Source of the DNA: JACPYM01 sp031423495
GTDB taxonomy: Bacteria > Acidobacteriota > Blastocatellia > RBC074
Assembly (NCBI GenBank): GCA_031423495.1
Contig: JANPFP010000265.1
Location: 24,223-88,222, forward strand
Reading direction: 5' to 3'
Length of the DNA: 64,000 nucleotides
Shown here one piece after another: positions 61,459 to 64,000 of the stretch (its first letter is position 1; each line of letters opens with the position of its first letter). The translations under genes and the position numbers were made by a program. The notes beneath the pieces were generated by a model. It had not been told where the DNA came from. It saw only the letters and a list, made by a program, of their open reading frames with translations, and did no database searches.

Positions 61459-62364
61459 ATGCATCGCTTTCACCAACTATTCGTCGTCGTCGCCTTTGCC
61501 AGCCTGCTTTTGACGGGCGGTCTGAATCAAGCGATTCGTGCTCAACAACCGAATCGTGGTGAGGTGGTTATCCCTTTTACTCTCACCGAACATAACAATA
61601 TCGTCGTCAGCGTAACGCTCAACGGCACTGACACGTTGAATCTGATGTTGCATACGGCAGAGTCGGATGTGACCTTAACCGTGGAGGCAGTACCCAAAAC
61701 AAAGAGCGTTAAATTTACCGGTGCGGTCAAAGTGGAGTCATGGGGAGGCAAGTCAGACTCGCGTTTCAGCAAAGGCAATCAGGTGAACATTGGTGAGTTA
61801 CGGCGCGATAACATAATCATCTGGGAGGATATAAATTCAGGGAAAGGTACTGACGGGAAGTTTGGCCTGGATTTCTTTCAGAATCGGATTGTTGAAATAG
61901 ATTTCGATCAGCGTCGCATCGCCGTTCACGACAAGCTCCCGCGCAAGGCGAAAAAATACGAGCGCCTCAAAATAGAAAACCAGGACGGCAGCCTGATGGT
62001 TCAAGGCAGTTGCATGATTGAAGGTAAAGCCTATGCCAACAAGTTTCTTATTCATTCCGGCTACTCAGGGGGAATCCTGCTGGACGATGCCTTCGCGGCA
62101 AGTGCGGGCGTAGACGGCAAAATCAAGATCACCGAAGAATCCAGTGTAAAGGATTCGTTTAATAACACGATCAAAGTAAAAAAAGGCATCTTGCCGGTGT
62201 TTTTACTGGGTCGTTCCAAACTTACAAATGTACCCGCTGGTTTCTTTGCCGGAAACATCGGGAAACAGAATAAGAGTGTCATCGGCGGCGAAATTCTCAA
62301 GCAATTCAATATCATTTTTGACCTTGCCAATAATGATTTATACCTTGCCTTACGCCGCGTTTAG
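61459..62364 (+). CDS. Exported retropepsin-like protein with both catalytic Asp replaced by His
   Basis: 301 residues with signal peptide (MHRFHQLFVVVAFASLLLTG, cleaved near IRAQQ). The two-lobed layout of bacterial aspartyl-protease-like domains is present: first lobe DTLNLMLHTAESDVTLTVEA, second lobe YANKFLIHSGYSGGILLDDA. In these families the motifs read D-T-G and D-S-G; here each Asp is His (LHTAE, IHSGY). A closing block KSVIGGEILKQFNIIFDLAN is as expected. So the fold is kept, but acid protease activity should be lost; a binding or other role is likely. Location: periplasm. Confidence 0.75.
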   Translation: MHRFHQLFVVVAFASLLLTGGLNQAIRAQQPNRGEVVIPFTLTEHNNIVVSVTLNGTDTLNLMLHTAESDVTLTVEAVPKTKSVKFTGAVKVESWGGKSDSRFSKGNQVNIGELRRDNIIIWEDINSGKGTDGKFGLDFFQNRIVEIDFDQRRIAVHDKLPRKAKKYERLKIENQDGSLMVQGSCMIEGKAYANKFLIHSGYSGGILLDDAFAASAGVDGKIKITEESSVKDSFNNTIKVKKGILPVFLLGRSKLTNVPAGFFAGNIGKQNKSVIGGEILKQFNIIFDLANNDLYLALRRV

Positions 62365-62385
62365 AATTAATCCGAGATTAAACAA

Positions 62386-62787
62386 ATGAGCTTGAGCTTC
62401 ACCAACCCGCCCTGTGTTCACGCGCCGCTGGGGCTTTATAGCCATACGGTTTTTGTGCCCGAAGGCACTGAGTTACTTTTCATCTCAGGCCAGCTTGGCG
62501 TTCGTCCAGACGGAACCACTCCCACAACCATAGCCGAGCAAGCCGATCAGGTTTTTTCTAACATTGTAGCCTTGCTCCGCGCGCATGGACTTGAACCAAC
62601 TGACATCATCAAACTCACTACGTTTATGGTCGCCGGGCAGGATGGTGACGCAGTGCGCGCGGCCAGACTTAAACACTTAGGTGCGCATCGCCCCGCCTCC
62701 ACCGCCGTATTCGTATCCGAGTTAGTAGACCCGGCGTGGTTCGTAGAAGTTGAGGCGATTGCCGCCAAACGAAAATCAAACGAATGA
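62386..62787 (+). CDS. RidA/YjgF-family enamine deaminase-like protein
   Basis: 133 residues: YSHTVFVPEGTELLFISGQL, GVRPDGTTPTTIAEQADQVF, IKLTTFMVA, RPASTAVFVSELVDPAWFVE and VEAIAAKRK. This matches RidA-like proteins; however the active-site Arg of RidA (usually in N-x-R-P-A-R) is replaced here (HRPASTAVF), so activity on imines is unsure. Starts 22 bp after the preceding gene. Confidence 0.9.
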   Translation: MSLSFTNPPCVHAPLGLYSHTVFVPEGTELLFISGQLGVRPDGTTPTTIAEQADQVFSNIVALLRAHGLEPTDIIKLTTFMVAGQDGDAVRAARLKHLGAHRPASTAVFVSELVDPAWFVEVEAIAAKRKSNE

Positions 62788-62835
62788 GGTTTTAGCCCGT
62801 CCGTTGCTGGATGGTTCGCAAGAGAAAGGATTGAA

Positions 62836-63618
62836 ATGAGTCAGGAAGTTTCTCTCAACGCGGTCGCTGATGGCGTATTCGAAATTCGCTTAGAGCGTCC
62901 CGAACGCATGAATGCGCTGGGCGTTGCAACGTGTGCGGCACTGGCGCAAGCCGTATCTGATGCCGCGCAACAACACGCGCGCGTTGTGTTGCTGCGCGGT
63001 AGCGGACGTGCGTTTTGTGCCGGAGCCGATTTGAAAGAACGCCAAGGCATGGAACTTGCCGCGCGGCTCGAACACAACGCGGCGATTCGCGCGGCGATTG
63101 AGGCGATTGCCAGTGCGCGATTCGTGACGGTGGCGGTGTTGAACGGCGTCGCGCTGGGCGGAGGTCTTGAACTCGCGTTGGCTTGTGACCTGCGATTGGC
63201 CGCCGCTGGCATTACGCTCGGACTGACTGAAAGCCGCATAGGTGCTTTGCCCGGAGCGGGCGGTACGCAACGCTTGCCGCGCTTGATCGGCGTGAGCCGC
63301 GCGTTGCAGATGATGCTCAGTGGCGAACCGGTGACGAGCGAATACGCGCTTGGCATCGGGCTGTTGAATGAAGTGCATGCGCCGGAAGAGTTAGACGCGC
63401 GCGCGCAGGCATTCGCTCAATTGTTAGCAAGCCGGTCTGCCCCATCACTCGCGGCAATCAAGCGGCTGGTTTATCAGGGCATTGATTTGCCGCTCGCCGA
63501 AGGGTTGAACCTCGAACGCGCCGCCGTGCCTGCGATTCTCGGTTCCGCCGATTACGCAGAAGGCTTGGCGGCATTTGCGGAACGCCGTCCGCCGCGTTTC
63601 ACAGAGATGGTTAAATAA
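62836..63618 (+). CDS. Enoyl-CoA hydratase/isomerase-family protein
   Basis: 260 residues. EIRLERPERMNALGVATCAA, GRAFCAGADLKERQGMELAA (oxyanion hole Gly and Ala), VAVLNGVALGGGLELALACD (second oxyanion Gly) and ESRIGALPGAGGTQRLPRLI with the catalytic Glu in the usual place. It probably hydrates or isomerises an acyl-CoA in fatty or amino acid degradation. A GAAAGGA site is 6 bp before ATG. Confidence 0.93.
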   Translation: MSQEVSLNAVADGVFEIRLERPERMNALGVATCAALAQAVSDAAQQHARVVLLRGSGRAFCAGADLKERQGMELAARLEHNAAIRAAIEAIASARFVTVAVLNGVALGGGLELALACDLRLAAAGITLGLTESRIGALPGAGGTQRLPRLIGVSRALQMMLSGEPVTSEYALGIGLLNEVHAPEELDARAQAFAQLLASRSAPSLAAIKRLVYQGIDLPLAEGLNLERAAVPAILGSADYAEGLAAFAERRPPRFTEMVK

Positions 63619-63665
63619 ATTCTCGCCCGTCGGTTTCGCACAACAGCACATACATCTATAAACAC

Positions 63666-63818
63666 TAGACATTATCGGAAATAGAAATTAGCCACGGGGA
63701 AAGAGGGGAAAGAAGGGGAAACCAAATCACCCATAGTTGTCCTCTAAAGATTTTCTTCCTTCCCCGTGTTCCCCTCTTCCCCCGTGGCTGGCTCATTGCT
63801 TAAAACCGATAATGTCTA
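63666..63818. repeat. Nested inverted repeat downstream of enoyl-CoA hydratase gene
   Basis: Outer arms TAGACATTATCGG (63666-63678) and CCGATAATGTCTA (63806-63818); inner arms AGCCACGGGGAAAGAGGGGA (63690) and TCCCCTCTTCCCCCGTGGCT (63770-63789). It is nearly perfect, with a loop of about 60 bp. Confidence 0.85.
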
Positions 63819-63846
63819 CTAGGAAAACACTAGGAGAGAAAAAACT

Positions 63847-63930
63847 ATGCAGAAACGCAAAGGTATTGTCCAAATCCTAGTTGAAATTCCTTCAAAGGGG
63901 TGGGCTTGGCAGAGCGGTATTCTTAGTTGA
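63847..63930 (+). CDS. Tiny ORF of 27 residues (peptide or leader)
   Basis: MQKRKGIVQILVEIPSKGWA continued by WQSGILS-stop. TAGGAGAG lies 9 bp before ATG, in a normal place. The sequence TAGTTGAAATTC is repeated at 63878 and 63924. It precedes another start at 63968, so it may be a leader peptide or a small peptide precursor. No family known. Confidence 0.4.
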   Translation: MQKRKGIVQILVEIPSKGWAWQSGILS

Positions 63931-63967
63931 AATTCTGTCCATCAGAAACCCAACAAGGAGACCCGAA

Positions 63968-64000
63968 ATGTCCAAACCTGAGATCCACCAAGAGAATTTA
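63968..64000 (+). CDS. Start of a gene cut by the window edge
   Basis: MSKPEIHQENL from ATG 63968, with AAGGAG 8 bp before. Only 11 codons are visible; product unknown. Confidence 0.5.
   Translation, partial: MSKPEIHQENL

Overview
The window looks like chromosomal DNA from an Acidobacteriota bacterium, most likely Blastocatellia-like. The reasons are two very large TonB-dependent receptors with a carboxypeptidase-regulatory-like N-terminus, a DUF1592/DUF1588 cytochrome-c-type protein in operon with a DUF1552 protein, several MacB/FtsX-type permeases, an S9 peptidase, a GC-rich background, and many short palindromic intergenic repeats. This assignment is inference; no rRNA or tRNA gene was seen.

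Layout. 1-5.8 kb (minus strand): end of a glycan gene group (membrane glycosyltransferase, fused double glycosyltransferase), then HerA-like ATPase, small protein and truA. 5.8-10 kb: a mosaic of hairpins and a 1190-residue reverse transcriptase/methyltransferase-like fusion whose RT part is AT-rich. 10.2-18.6 kb: housekeeping and hypothetical genes (frameshifted small protein, CcbP-like protein, two paralogous Pro/Ala-rich proteins, HflX, PLD-like protein, S9 peptidase). 18.6-20.5 kb: REP-like repeats with a truncated IS200-type transposase, an AT-rich membrane protein and a xanthine dehydrogenase remnant. 20.7-29.1 kb: quinoprotein, CPA2 antiporter, DUF4139, purA, trxB, trxA, glgA. 29.4-42.5 kb: a dispersed MacAB-like export region (four permeases, one adaptor, one ATPase), interrupted by a DUF433/DUF5615 toxin-antitoxin pair, VOC and DUF1801 proteins, PhzF, an NHL-M23 fusion and a phosphoribosyltransferase/SLOG pair. 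42.5-49 kb: secreted protein, TonB receptor, Tat-exported enolase-superfamily enzyme. 49-56.6 kb: PD-(D/E)XK-like protein, the DUF1592 - HMA/thioredoxin - DUF1552 operon and a MazF-type toxin-antitoxin pair. 56.8-64 kb: second TonB receptor, an integron attC-like site with a small ORF, a retropepsin-like protein lacking its aspartates, RidA, enoyl-CoA hydratase, and a tandem of tiny ORFs at the edge.

The two strongest discoveries are: (1) 53583-54308, which reads as one protein only if two in-frame UGA codons are translated. They fall exactly on the two cysteines of the HMA/MerP CxxC metal site, giving a U-x-x-U motif, and a bacterial-SECIS-like hairpin lies at the right distance. It is followed by a thioredoxin domain with WCAPC. 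(2) The 6377-9949 gene, which combines an alpha-helical N-terminus of host-like composition with an AT-rich class I methyltransferase-like domain, a reverse transcriptase with intact catalytic residues and a helical C-terminus, and may be an anti-phage system. Mobile or recombinogenic DNA is represented by REP/RAYT debris, an attC-like site, a duplicated 150-bp intergenic element and a toxin-antitoxin module flanked by copies of the end of a permease gene.
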